Origin: Tautonia plasticadhaerens
Lineage (GTDB): Bacteria; Planctomycetota; Planctomycetia; Isosphaerales; Isosphaeraceae
NCBI RefSeq assembly: GCF_007752535.1
Contig: NZ_CP036431.1
Coordinates: 1 to 64,000 of the forward strand
DNA: 64,000 bases
Direction: 5' to 3'
The notes under the pieces were generated by a model. That model made no database searches, was not told the DNA's origin, and was given only the letters and a program-made list of their open reading frames with translations. The translations under genes were made by a program, and so were the position numbers. This document shows, piece after piece, positions 34,408 to 43,862 of the stretch. How positions within the stretch are numbered: position 1 is the stretch's first letter; each line of letters begins with the position of its first letter.

Positions 34408-35007
34408 ATGCCGCTCCTGCCCGCCGAGCCGGACCTCTACCCGCCCGACCTGTTCGATCGGCCGGCCCCCGACCCCGTCCCCGAGCCGGACGCGGCCCCC
34501 GGCGACGAGGACGAGGCCGCGAGGTGGTGGTGCTTGCACACCAAGCCTCGCCAGGAGAAGGCCGCCGCCCGGTTCCTCCGTGAGCGTCGGCTGGCCCACT
34601 ACCTGCCGCAGGTCTTCAAGGAGAGCCGCACGCCCGGCGGCCGCAAGACCCGATCGGTCATCCCCCTGTTCCCCGGATACCTGTTCCTGCTGAGCGATTC
34701 CCGGCAGCGGATCGAGTCCTTCCAGGGCGGCCAGCTCGTCGCCGTCCTGGCGGTCGACGACCAGGGGAGGATCCAGGTCGAGCTGGCCCAGATCCACCGG
34801 ATGCTCTCCTCCGGCCTGCCGGTGGCCCCGGAGCCAACGTATCCGGTCGGCAGCCGGGTCCGGATCCTGAGCGGGCCGCTGGAGGGGCTCGTCGGGATCG
34901 TCACCCAGCGCGGCAACCGCGACCATTTCGTCGTCGCCGTCCACTTCCTGGGCCGGGGGGCGGCCGTCGAGCTCGAGGGCTGGCGGATCGAGCTGGCCCG
35001 CGACTGA
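34408..35007 (+). CDS. NusG/RfaH-like transcription antitermination protein
   Basis: 199 residues if started at ATG 34408 (GGAG 12 nt upstream); ATGs at 34396 and 34294 are in frame. The NGN domain starts at RWWCLHTKPRQEKAAARFLRERRLAHYLPQVF and includes RSVIPLFPGYLFL. The C-terminal KOW domain is YPVGSRVRILSGPLEGLVGIVTQRGN. Extra NusG paralogues of this kind (RfaH, LoaP, UpxY) ride at the head of long polysaccharide operons and let RNA polymerase read through them. The 30-kb EPS locus downstream fits that role. Confidence 0.87.
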   Translation: MPLLPAEPDLYPPDLFDRPAPDPVPEPDAAPGDEDEAARWWCLHTKPRQEKAAARFLRERRLAHYLPQVFKESRTPGGRKTRSVIPLFPGYLFLLSDSRQRIESFQGGQLVAVLAVDDQGRIQVELAQIHRMLSSGLPVAPEPTYPVGSRVRILSGPLEGLVGIVTQRGNRDHFVVAVHFLGRGAAVELEGWRIELARD

Positions 35008-35218
35008 TCGCCCGGGTCCCCACCGTCCCCGGGCGGTCGACGCATCGGGGAGGAGTCCCGGGGAGAACCGGCCGACCGATCGGGGCACGATCGGCCCGGA
35101 TCGGCTATCGCCGGCTTCCCGGGGCCGCGATAATGGGGCTGGGCGAATGCTGCACGCATGAGCCATTCGATCGCAAGCCGCAACGGGGACGGGGCCTGTC
35201 GCCGTGGATCGAGGGTTG

Positions 35219-36478
35219 ATGCAGCGATTCTGGGGGGTCTGCGGGGCAGTCGGGCCGCTCGAGGTCCGGGCCGACGACGGGTCGGGCGCCGGGGAGATCC
35301 GTCGCGTCGTGCGGACGCCCTTCGTGGTGATCGGCCGGGATCCGAAGGCCGACATCGTCCTCGACCACGACGCGATCAGCCGCCGACACGCCTACCTCCA
35401 GGTGGTCGCCGGCCGGATCTTCTGGGTCGACCTGGGGAGCCGGGCGGGGGTCGCCCAGGACGGGGTCGTCGCCCCGATGGGATGGCTCGGGCGCGGCGAG
35501 GCGATCGACCTCGGTCCCTTCCGGGTCGTTGTCGACGTCCTGGGGACGACCGGCGACGACCCCGACGGCCGGCCCAACCCGATGACCGACCGGGGGCCGG
35601 CGTCGTGGCCCGACGCGGCCCTGGAATTCCCGAACCACCCCGGGGGCGCGGCCCGATGGCGGATCGGCCGGATCCTGACGCTCGTCGGCCGGTCGACCGA
35701 CTGCCGGTTGCGGATCGACGACGACGGCGTCTCTCGGTTCCATTGCGCCCTGGTGCGGACGCCCGAGGGCCCCTGGGCCGTCGACTTGCTCAGCCGAGAG
35801 GGGATCCGCCTCGAAGGAGCCCGGGCCCGGATCGCCCGGCTCGATCCGGGGGCGAGCTTGCACGTCGGCCGCTACCGGATGATCGTGAGGCCGGCCGACC
35901 CGCCCCGGCCCTGCAGCAACGACGACGCCCCGGCAAGCCTCCCCCGCCTCCCCCGGGACCAGCTCCCCGAGGTCGCCCGCCGTCGACGCCCCCCCGCCCC
36001 GGTCATCGACCGTCCGGTCGTCGAGCTGCCCGGGATGGCCGGCCGGCCCGGCGACCTGGAAGCCTACCTCGGCCGACTCGAGCAGATGCAGCTGCAGATG
36101 TTCGAGCAGTTCCACGAGGCGATGATGACCATGTTCCGGACCTTCGGCGCCATGCAACGCGACCAGATGGACCGGGTGGGCGAGGAGCTTGACCGGATCC
36201 GGGAACTCGGCCTGGAGTTGCGCTCGTTGCAGTCGGGCGATCGGCCGGCGGGCCCGCCCCCCCCCGGCCCGGGGCCCTCCCCCGGGGCGCCGCCATCGGC
36301 CCCTCGGGAGGGGGACACCCGGTCCCCATCCTCGCCCTCGCCGCCCGACCCGACGGGGGGTGCGGCCGGCCGCGACCTGCACGACGCGATCTGCCAGCGG
36401 ATCGCCCGGCTCGAGGCCGAACGGCAGAGCCGATGGCGTCGGATCATCGACCTGATCTCGGGGGGGGCGGGGCCGTGA
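35219..36478 (+). CDS. protein with two FHA domains
   Basis: 419 residues from ATG 35219 (GAGGG upstream; GTG 35204 also possible). FHA 1 near residues 25-95: VVIGRDPKADIVLDHDAISRRHAYLQVVAGRIFWVDLGSRAGV (GR, S-x-x-H and N-like positions). FHA 2 near 155-220: TLVGRSTDCRLRIDDDGVSRFHCALVRTPEGPWAVDLLSREGIRLEG. A coiled coil follows (QMQLQMFEQFHEAMMTMFRTFGAMQRDQMDRVGEELDRI), then a Pro-rich linker and an Arg-rich C-terminal helix. FHA domains bind phosphothreonine, so it probably senses Ser/Thr kinase signalling; a link to EPS control is inference from place. Confidence 0.85.
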   Translation: MQRFWGVCGAVGPLEVRADDGSGAGEIRRVVRTPFVVIGRDPKADIVLDHDAISRRHAYLQVVAGRIFWVDLGSRAGVAQDGVVAPMGWLGRGEAIDLGPFRVVVDVLGTTGDDPDGRPNPMTDRGPASWPDAALEFPNHPGGAARWRIGRILTLVGRSTDCRLRIDDDGVSRFHCALVRTPEGPWAVDLLSREGIRLEGARARIARLDPGASLHVGRYRMIVRPADPPRPCSNDDAPASLPRLPRDQLPEVARRRRPPAPVIDRPVVELPGMAGRPGDLEAYLGRLEQMQLQMFEQFHEAMMTMFRTFGAMQRDQMDRVGEELDRIRELGLELRSLQSGDRPAGPPPPGPGPSPGAPPSAPREGDTRSPSSPSPPDPTGGAAGRDLHDAICQRIARLEAERQSRWRRIIDLISGGAGP

Positions 36479-36601
36479 CCGCGTCCCAGGCCCCCTGCCC
36501 CGTCGACGACCGGAGGCATCGTTGCCGGGGGGCCCGCCCTGAACGCCGTGGCCAATCCCCGGCCGGCCCGATCGTCCGCAGTTGAACACCGGTCCCGCCC
36601 A

Positions 36602-37009
36602 TCAGGGGCGTCCCTGCAGGTCGCGGCAACCGGATGCATCCTGGCCGCAATACCATCGCACGTGCTCGGCCGCGACCTGCCGGGACACATCCCGGAATTC
36701 GGCGTGTCCCGGGTCGTCCTCAGGGAATCGGAGCAGCGCCTTGACATCGGCCGGCTCAAGGTCGTAATTCCGGGTGAGCAGGTGGATCATCAACGCGAGC
36801 TCGTTCCGGAGCCGGTCGGGCTGGCTGTCGGACTCCGCGACCTCGGCGACCATCGCGAGGTAATCCGACTCCCGGAGCCCCCCTGTCTCGTCCTCCCCGG
36901 GGCCCGGCCGGGTCGGGGGATCCGGGAAAATCCACCGCTGGCCGTCCGCGAGGCGGATGGGGCGACCCAGCACCGCGTCGGGGCGACGTTGATTTTTTTC
37001 ATCAAGCAT
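36602..37009 (-). CDS. hypothetical protein
   Basis: 135 residues from ATG 37009 (AGGGAAAACGG upstream). LDEKNQRRPDAVLGRPIRLADGQRWIFPDPP, then an acidic helical part: YLAMVAEVAESDSQPDRLRNELALMIHLLTRNYDLEPADVKALLRF, and FRDVSRQVAAEHVRWYCGQDASGC. Soluble, no family recognised. It is transcribed against the EPS genes and sits alone. Resembles small accessory-DNA proteins that carry a genome coordinate-like RPIRLADGQ start, but no function is offered. Confidence 0.6.
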   Translation of the reverse strand: MLDEKNQRRPDAVLGRPIRLADGQRWIFPDPPTRPGPGEDETGGLRESDYLAMVAEVAESDSQPDRLRNELALMIHLLTRNYDLEPADVKALLRFPEDDPGHAEFRDVSRQVAAEHVRWYCGQDASGCRDLQGRP

Positions 37010-38350
37010 CGGCCGTTTTCCCTGACAGGCGTTCGGATTCTCCCGGGGGCGACGCCCCCAAGTTGGCTTCGCCACCCCTCGAAGATCGCCATAGAATTCA
37101 AGCGTCCACGGCCCTGAGCACCAGCATCTCGCGCCTAATAGGGCGCCAGGCCGCCACCCATGCACGGCCGGGATGTGTCCCGATCGCGGCCTCGAACGCG
37201 TGTCTGCGCAAGTTTCGCGCCGACAATATCAAGGACTCCACGCAGGAGGGACTCGTCGCGTCCTCCCAATGTTTCATCCATGTGTCCGTTGATTGTCTTC
37301 TGGCGGAACCGGGGATCCCGAGGGGTCCATACCCGGGCCCCGGAGACGGTCGGGACGCCGGCGGTTGGCGTCGCGGTGGCGACGATCGCAGGCAAGCTTA
37401 GCTTACAATGGGATCTGGAACCCGTCGCCGTCCAATTCACCGACGAGAGGAGATCGACGCGGGCCCGCGGCCGGGCCCCATACGGGTGCATTTCTCATTG
37501 CATCAATAGAATAAGTCATGCGGACGCCGTCCCCGAGCGGCCCCCAGTTGGGCCGCGCCGGCCCACCTCGGGAGGCCCTAACCGAGGAATTGCTAGGGGG
37601 ATTGGGCGGCGACCCCGAGGCCGCGGCGGGAGACGCCCTCGGGCGACCGCCGTGGGGTCATGATGTGGGGACGCCCGGCGTCGGCCGCCGGGCCGAACGG
37701 CAAAAACTCGCAAGCAAACTTAATTAAATTTAAGTTAATTTATTAAAGATATAATCGTATTATTTAGTGTTAGTGCAAAGAGATTGTTTTAGTTATGCGG
37801 GAAGCTGCTGGGTCGGGTATAAAAATAAACTCATTCCTGTTTATGGCTGGCTATTCTTCTAATATGGCGTGACCTGCGGATCGCAGCACCCGAGGGAAAT
37901 TTTCGGTTGAAACCGCCCGTCCTGCTGGTATCAATGGATGACATCGGAGGGCGTCGGGCGAGATGGTAGTCGATGGCCCCCGACGTGATGAGTTGCGGAC
38001 TAGCCTTGCGACGGGACGACGATGAACTACGAGTGCCAGGGGTGATCAAACGCCTGTTCGGTAGCGAGGTGGCGAGCGAGATCGGGCCGAAGTTGCCTCC
38101 CGATCGAGACGAGATGCGTTAGGGAACATCCGGAGGGGCGCGGGGCCGCACGGCCCGGGCCTCTCATCACATCGCTCATCGCCACGCGCCCCGCCCGACA
38201 CTCTGTCGTCGCGCACCCGGTAGAAAACGTCGCGATGGCGGTGCGCGCCGAGGTGCCGCTCGGGTGGGGGATGACAACCCACGGGCACGAAGTGCGCGCC
38301 GGCCGTTCGCAGCCTGGATGCCACGCCACAAGTCGGCGACTTGGAGCGAG
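37010..38350. other. 1.3-kb non-coding region upstream of the EPS genes
   Basis: No credible gene on either strand. It holds a small 6-3-6 hairpin GGGGGCGACGCCCCC at 37045-37059 and the AT-rich island described separately. The remainder is ordinary GC-rich DNA. Large non-coding leaders are typical targets of RfaH/NusG-like antiterminators. Confidence 0.5.
37701..37860 (+). promoter_or_regulatory. AT-rich control region with perfect -10 box
   Basis: About 150 bp of strongly AT-rich DNA in an otherwise very GC-rich window. It contains TATAAT (37750-37755), the near-palindrome AACTTAATTAAATTTAAGTT (37718-37737), and the inverted pair ATAAAC...GTTTAT (37825-37844). No good -35 lies at the right distance. 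Likely the promoter/operator for the EPS genes starting at 38351, perhaps the target of a nucleoid protein. Confidence 0.5.
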
Positions 38351-40594
38351 ATGGACGGTCAACCGCAGCCACATCCCCAAGAGATCGCCAGGATGCACCC
38401 CGGCTCGCCCCAGGCGAGCCCAGGGGGGGCGGCGCCGCATGACGCGGCCCGGGCCCCCGCCCGGCAAGGCCCGGCCGGCCGGCCGCAGGCACAGGGGAGG
38501 ACGCTGGACGTGCCGGCGTTGCTCCGTGCGTTGCGGCTCCGGTGGAAGCTGGCCGTCTCGGGGGCGATCCTGCTCGGGGCGGCGGCCGGGGCGGTCGCCT
38601 TCGTCGCGATGCCCCCGGCGGAATACTCGTCCCGGTCGCTGGTGCACGTCGCCGAGAAGCGGCCGCGCGACCTCTTCGAGACCCGTGAGAGCGGCGTCTC
38701 GTACGCGATCTACCAGCATACCCAGACCACCCTGATCCGGAGCAACAAGGTCCTCGAGGCCGCGCTGAAGAAGTCGGGGATCGGCTCGCTCGAGATGGTC
38801 AGGAGCCGCACCGACCCGGTCGCCTGGCTCCGCGAACGCCTCCGCACCGAGTTCGGGAATTCCGAGATCCTGACCATCTCGATGAGCGGCGGCAACCCGG
38901 AGGCCGTCGCGACGGTCGTCAACGCCGTGACGGAGGCGTACCTCGAGCAGATCGTCCGGCAGGAGGAGCAGGAGCGGGTCGAGCGGCTGGAGCGGCTCGA
39001 GCAGCTCTTCGAGAAGTACCAGGAAGAGCTCCGGGCGAAGCGGGAGGACTACCGCGAGCAGGCCCAGTCGGCGGGCGCGAGCGACCAGAAGGGCTCGGCC
39101 CTAAGGCAGCAGATGGTCGCCGAGCACCTCGGCCAGTCCCGCCGCGAACTCGTCCAGCTCCAGTCCGAGATCCGCAAGGCGAGGGCCGAGGTGACTGTGC
39201 TCGCCGAGGATGCCGCCACGCCCGCCGCCGCGGCCCACCGCGATTTGGGCTTCGAGGGGCTCATCGGGCGCGACCCGGTGGTCGCGAAGTTGCGGGCCGA
39301 CCTGGCCGAGTATTCGGGCAGGCTCGAGCAGGTCAGGCGAATCGTCCGGAATCCCGGCGAGCCCTCCAGGAAGCGGCTCGAGCAGGCCGTGGCCTCGCTG
39401 GCCGAATCCCTGAGGATGCGGTACGAGGAGCTGCGGGGCTTCCACGGGGCGCAGCAATCGGGGGATCGGCCGGCGGCCCGGGACCCGGGCCTGGAGCAGG
39501 CGGGGCGCTACTTGGAGATCCTGGAGGAGCAGGAGCGGATCCTGCGCGAAGAGATCGCATCCCTGGAGCAAGAGATGGGGACCCTGGGGATCCAGTCCCT
39601 CGACCTCCACTGGGTCGAGGACGAGATCGACCTGTCGACCGAGGTCGCCCGGGCCGTCGGGTCCGAGGTCCGGGCGGTGACCGTCGAGCTCGAGGCGCCC
39701 CCGAGGATCCGGCTGCTGGAGCCGGCCAAGCCCCAGGGGCCGGCCGACCCGATGGAGCGCTACAAGTTCTGCGCGATGGCGGCGGTCGCCTCGATGGGCG
39801 CCTTCGTCGGCCTCGTCTCCCTGTGGGAGTTCCGCGCCCAGCGGATCGACGCCACCGCCGAGGTGGCCGGGAGGCTCGGCATCGGCGTCGTCGGGGCGTT
39901 GCCGACGTCGCCCAGGGGCGATCGGGGGGGCGCGACGGCCGTCCGGCGTCGCGCCCTCATCGAGTCGGTCGACGCGGTCCGCACGGCGTTGCTGCGGGCC
40001 AGCCAGGTCGAACCGCTCCAGGTCATCATGGTCACCAGCGCGACGAAGGGCGAGGGCAAGTCGTCGCTGTCGTGCCATCTCGCGACGAGCCTGGCCCGGG
40101 CCGGCCGCCGCACCCTGCTGCTCGACTGCGACCTGCGGAGCCCGGCGATCCACTTGCTGATGGACGAGCCGCTGGCGCCCGGGCTCTGCGAGGTCCTCCG
40201 CGGCGAGGTGGCCCTGGACGACGCGGTGCACGCCACGGCCGCGTCCCCGCTCGAGGTCCTGCCGGCCGGGTGCTGCGACGCCGCGGCGGTCGACGCGCTG
40301 GCCCGCGAGGAATTCCCCCGGCTGATCCAGGACCTGAGGGGGCGGTACGAGTTCATCATCGTCGACTCGGCCCCCGCCCTGATCGTGACGGACACCCTGA
40401 TGCTGAGCCAGCACGTCGACGCGGCGCTGCTCAGCGTCCTGCGGCTCGTCAGCAGGGCGCCCGACGTCGGCGAGGCCTACGAGCGGCTCGCGACGCTGGG
40501 CGTGCGGATCCTGGGGGCGGTCGTCTCAGGGGTCCGGGATGACCCGAATCTGTCTGATGACCGTTATCACTACTTGTCGGGGGTGAAGAGATGA
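38351..40594 (+). CDS. Wzc-like polysaccharide co-polymerase / tyrosine autokinase
   Basis: 747 residues from ATG 38351 (GGAGCGAG upstream). Wzz-type domain with first helix at ~66-87 (KLAVSGAILLGAAAGAVAFVAM), a long periplasmic coiled coil (EQEERVERLERLEQLFEKYQEELRAKREDY), and second helix at ~472-491. The cytoplasmic BY-kinase has Walker A SATKGEGKSS (~567), Walker A' LLLDCDLRSP (~589) and Walker B FIIVDSAP (~667). The C terminus has only two tyrosines ([12 protein letters not shown]) instead of a large cluster. Controls chain length and export of EPS by phosphorylation cycles. Overlaps the next gene by ATGA. Confidence 0.9.
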   Translation: MDGQPQPHPQEIARMHPGSPQASPGGAAPHDAARAPARQGPAGRPQAQGRTLDVPALLRALRLRWKLAVSGAILLGAAAGAVAFVAMPPAEYSSRSLVHVAEKRPRDLFETRESGVSYAIYQHTQTTLIRSNKVLEAALKKSGIGSLEMVRSRTDPVAWLRERLRTEFGNSEILTISMSGGNPEAVATVVNAVTEAYLEQIVRQEEQERVERLERLEQLFEKYQEELRAKREDYREQAQSAGASDQKGSALRQQMVAEHLGQSRRELVQLQSEIRKARAEVTVLAEDAATPAAAAHRDLGFEGLIGRDPVVAKLRADLAEYSGRLEQVRRIVRNPGEPSRKRLEQAVASLAESLRMRYEELRGFHGAQQSGDRPAARDPGLEQAGRYLEILEEQERILREEIASLEQEMGTLGIQSLDLHWVEDEIDLSTEVARAVGSEVRAVTVELEAPPRIRLLEPAKPQGPADPMERYKFCAMAAVASMGAFVGLVSLWEFRAQRIDATAEVAGRLGIGVVGALPTSPRGDRGGATAVRRRALIESVDAVRTALLRASQVEPLQVIMVTSATKGEGKSSLSCHLATSLARAGRRTLLLDCDLRSPAIHLLMDEPLAPGLCEVLRGEVALDDAVHATAASPLEVLPAGCCDAAAVDALAREEFPRLIQDLRGRYEFIIVDSAPALIVTDTLMLSQHVDAALLSVLRLVSRAPDVGEAYERLATLGVRILGAVVSGVRDDPNLSDDRYHYLSGVKR

Positions 40595-41379
40595 ACAGGA
40601 TGCAAGGATTCGGCTGGAGGGCGACGCACTGCGAGTGCCCGGCACACTGGGGCTACGGGACGCCAGGCGTGCGCCCCGGCCACGAGGGATACGTCAGGTT
40701 CAAGACCCTCGCGGATCGCCTGATCGCATCGGTGCTGCTCCTGCTGGCCCTGCCCTTCCTGGTCGTCGCGATGGCCCTGGTGAGGCTGACGTCGCGCGGC
40801 CCTGCGATCTACTCCCAAGTGCGGGTCGGTCTCGACGGGAAGCGCTTCCGGATCTACAAGGTCCGGTCGATGTACAACGACTGCGAGAGGTCGACCGGCC
40901 CCCGCTGGTGCACGGCCGACGACCCCCGTGTCACGCCGGTCGGCGACATCCTCCGCAAGACGCATCTCGACGAATTGCCCCAGCTCTGGAACGTGTTGCG
41001 CGGCGAGATGAGCCTGATCGGGCCGCGCCCGGAGCGGCCGGAGTTCGTGTCCAACCTCGAGAAGGCGTTCCCGTATTATCGGGATCGCCTCCGGGTGCTC
41101 CCCGGCATCACCGGGCTGGCGCAGGTCCAGTTGCCACCTGATACCGACCTCACGGGGGTCGAGCGGAAGCTGATGTGCGACCTCTACTACATCGGGCGTC
41201 TCAACCCCCTGCTCGACCTGAAGATTGTCATCTGCACCGGGCTCGGGGTGATCGGCGTCCCCTTCGCGGCGATGCGAGCGTTGTTCGGCATGCCTTCGGT
41301 CGACGCGATGGAATGCACCTGCGGGTCGGAACGCGTCTCGGTGATGGGGGCGGCCCAGGCCCAGGCCCAGCCGGCCTGA
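40591..41379 (+). CDS. initiating sugar phosphate transferase (undecaprenyl-phosphate type)
   Basis: 262 residues. A short Cys-rich N terminus precedes one membrane hairpin ([23 protein letters not shown]) and the bacterial sugar transferase domain: [84 protein letters not shown]. This is the short WcaJ/WbaP catalytic type that moves a sugar-1-phosphate onto undecaprenyl phosphate, the first step of EPS repeat-unit assembly. Coupled to the kinase gene by a 4-bp overlap. Confidence 0.92.
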   Translation: MNRMQGFGWRATHCECPAHWGYGTPGVRPGHEGYVRFKTLADRLIASVLLLLALPFLVVAMALVRLTSRGPAIYSQVRVGLDGKRFRIYKVRSMYNDCERSTGPRWCTADDPRVTPVGDILRKTHLDELPQLWNVLRGEMSLIGPRPERPEFVSNLEKAFPYYRDRLRVLPGITGLAQVQLPPDTDLTGVERKLMCDLYYIGRLNPLLDLKIVICTGLGVIGVPFAAMRALFGMPSVDAMECTCGSERVSVMGAAQAQAQPA

Positions 41380-41619
41380 CTCTGGGGGCCCGCCGGCACT
41401 CGGCGGGGCATCACCCCCCGGCCGGTCGCGGCCGAGGAGCCCGCGCGGGGGGCCCGTCAGGGCCTGGGGACTCGCCGTGGGAGTCCGGGCCCAACCGAGA
41501 GGTGATGCGTCAGGAGGCGATGCTCGCGGGTCGGTGCCTCGGCGGCCGAGTCGGTCGGGGGGCGATCGGGGGCCGATCTCGCTCACAACGGTTCGGCCCG
41601 ATCGAGGAGACGCCTGCCG

Positions 41620-42822
41620 ATGATCGCTGGCGACGGTGGCTGGTTGACCGCCTGTCTCTGGGTCTTACTCGGTGCCGCCTTGGGCGTGATCCTCTACGTC
41701 TACGTGGGCTATGCCATGCTGCTCGGCCTGGCCGGGGCCGCCCGGCGTCGTCGCCTCAGGGGGGGGGCACCCCCGCCGACGGGGGGCAGGCGGCCGTCGA
41801 TCACCCTGATCATCCCGGCCTACAACGAGGCGAAGGTCATCGGCGAGAAGCTCGAGAACAGCCTGTCGATCGATTATCCTCGCGACCGGCTGGAGATCGT
41901 CGTGGCCTCCGACGGTAGCGACGACGGGACCGACGAGATCGTCCGGGTATACGGTCCCCGGGGGGTCAAGCTGAGGGCCTTCTTCCCCCGGGCCGGGAAG
42001 ACGTCCGCGCTGAACCGCACCGTCGTCGACGCGGAGGGCGAGATCGTCGTGCTCTGCGACTCGAACGTAATGTTCCGGCCCGATTCGATCGGCCGCCTGG
42101 CGGCCCACTTCGACGACCCTGAGGTCGGCGCCGTCACCGGCGACGTCCGCATCCGCAGCGTCGATGCGCCATTCGGCGAGGGCGAGGGTTTGTACTATCG
42201 ATACGAGCGATTCCTGCAGGAACAGGAGTCGATCCTGGGATCCACGGTCACCGTCGACGGGGGGATGTACGCCATCCGGAAGGGACTCTTCAGGGCCCTC
42301 CCGCCCGACACCATCCTCGACGACTTCATCATCGGCATGGGCGTCGCCCTCTCGGGCCATCGGGTGATCTACGACCCCGAGGCCGTCGCCTCGGAGAACG
42401 CGACGATCGACGTCCGCCAGGAGTTCCGCCGGAAGGTCCGGATCACCGCCGGCGCGTTCCGGGAGCTACTCCGTGCGCGTGGCGTCCCCGGGCCCCGGCG
42501 TCCCCAGCTGTTCTGGTCCTACGTCTCGCACAAATTCCTGAGATGGCTCGTGCCGTGGTTCTTGCTGGTCGTGCTGGCCAGCAGCCTCTCGCTCGCCGTG
42601 ATGGGGACGCCGGGGACGAGGGATCCGGCCGCCTGGCTGCTCGTCGCGCAGGGGGTTTTCTACGGCTGTGCCCTGGTCGGCTGCTCGCGGCCGAACGCTC
42701 GCTGGCCGGCGGTCATCGGGATCCCCTTCTACTTCTGCATGGTCAACACGGCGGCCTGGCTGGGCTCGGTGCGGGGTCTACTGGGCGTAGAGCGGGTGAC
42801 GTGGCAGAAGGCGGATCGCTGA
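41620..42822 (+). CDS. membrane glycosyltransferase family 2 (processive beta-type)
   Basis: 400 residues. N-terminal helix (LWVLLGAALGVILYVYVGYAMLL), the GT-A domain with SITLIIPAYNEAKVIGEKLENSL, SDGSDDGTDEIV, LCDSNVMF (DxD-like), TVDGGMYAIRKGLF and ILDDFIIGMGVALSGHRVIYDPEAVASE (catalytic Asp region), and FRRKVRITAG in the QxxRW position. Three C-terminal helices follow. The layout is that of cellulose/hyaluronan-synthase-like enzymes or NodC-type transferases making beta-linked chains. Confidence 0.88.
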   Translation: MIAGDGGWLTACLWVLLGAALGVILYVYVGYAMLLGLAGAARRRRLRGGAPPPTGGRRPSITLIIPAYNEAKVIGEKLENSLSIDYPRDRLEIVVASDGSDDGTDEIVRVYGPRGVKLRAFFPRAGKTSALNRTVVDAEGEIVVLCDSNVMFRPDSIGRLAAHFDDPEVGAVTGDVRIRSVDAPFGEGEGLYYRYERFLQEQESILGSTVTVDGGMYAIRKGLFRALPPDTILDDFIIGMGVALSGHRVIYDPEAVASENATIDVRQEFRRKVRITAGAFRELLRARGVPGPRRPQLFWSYVSHKFLRWLVPWFLLVVLASSLSLAVMGTPGTRDPAAWLLVAQGVFYGCALVGCSRPNARWPAVIGIPFYFCMVNTAAWLGSVRGLLGVERVTWQKADR

Positions 42823-42927
42823 GCACCCCGATGGGGGCGTGGGCCGGGGATCCAGTCCGGGCCGACCGCGGCCGCCCCGTCGTCGAAGGGTAGGCGCCCG
42901 GTATCGTCCGAAAGCGTTGGGGGGGTT

Positions 42928-43824
42928 ATGAGTTCAACGGTCGAGATTACCCGTCAGGGCAGCTCGCCGGCCGGTGCGTCGGGGCTCGGGGCGAGCATCA
43001 CGCCGCCGAGGACCGTCATCGGGGCCCAGCCGGGCTGGAAGTTGCTGAATGCCCGGGAGCTCTGGAGCCACCGCGAGCTCCTCTACTTCCTGACGTGGCG
43101 CGATATCAAGGTCCGTTACAAGCAGACGGCGCTCGGCGCCTGCTGGGCCGTCCTCCAGCCGCTCGCCACCATGGCGGTGTTCACCGTATTCCTTGGGCGT
43201 GTGGTGGCGACCCCGGAATCCGGCGTGCCCTACCCCCTGTACGTGTTCGCGGGGCTGCTGCCCTGGCACTTCTTCTCCAACGCCGTCGGCGCGGCGGGTC
43301 AGAGCGTGGTGGCGAACCATTCGCTGGTGACGAAGATCTACTTCCCCCGCCTCCTGATCCCGGCCGGGGCCGTCGGGGCATCCGTGGTCGACCTGGCGGT
43401 GGCGTCGGCGCTGTTCGCGCCCCTCATGCTCTACTTCGGCGTCGTCCCCGGTGCGGGCATCCTCATGACGCCGTTGGTGGTCGCCGGCCTGCTGATCGCG
43501 GCACTGGGATTCGGCACGCTGCTGTCGGCCCTGACCGTCGCATACCGCGATTTCCGACACATCATACCTTTCATGCTCCAGTTCTGGATGTTCGCGACCC
43601 CGACGATCTACATGCAGGCCGATACGGTGGTCGGCCCGACCGGGCGGGCCCTCCTGCCGCTGAATCCGGCCTACGGCCTGATCAAGAACCTCCGCGTCGC
43701 GATTCTCGGCGGGACATTCGACTGGTATGCGCTGGGCGTCTCCGGGGCGGTGGCGGTGACGATCCTCGTGGTGGGGTTTGCTTACTTCAGGCGAGTCGAG
43801 CGCGGGTTCGCGGACATCATCTGA
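42928..43824 (+). CDS. ABC-2 type polysaccharide export permease (Wzm/KpsM-like)
   Basis: 298 residues, six predicted helices. Hallmarks: LWSHRELLYFLTWRDIKVRYKQTALGACWAVLQPLATMAVFTVFLGRV, PYPLYVFAGLLPWHFFSNAVG, ANHSLVTKIYFPRLLIPAGAVGASVVDL, and TVAYRDFRHIIPFMLQFWMFATPTIYM. It forms the inner-membrane channel for lipid-linked glycans. Its ATPase partner is probably the gene at 52840, an unusual 9-kb separation. Confidence 0.92.
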   Translation: MSSTVEITRQGSSPAGASGLGASITPPRTVIGAQPGWKLLNARELWSHRELLYFLTWRDIKVRYKQTALGACWAVLQPLATMAVFTVFLGRVVATPESGVPYPLYVFAGLLPWHFFSNAVGAAGQSVVANHSLVTKIYFPRLLIPAGAVGASVVDLAVASALFAPLMLYFGVVPGAGILMTPLVVAGLLIAALGFGTLLSALTVAYRDFRHIIPFMLQFWMFATPTIYMQADTVVGPTGRALLPLNPAYGLIKNLRVAILGGTFDWYALGVSGAVAVTILVVGFAYFRRVERGFADII

Positions 43825-43862
43825 CTGGGACCCATGCTTGTCGAAGGGGGAGGCCAGGGGCG

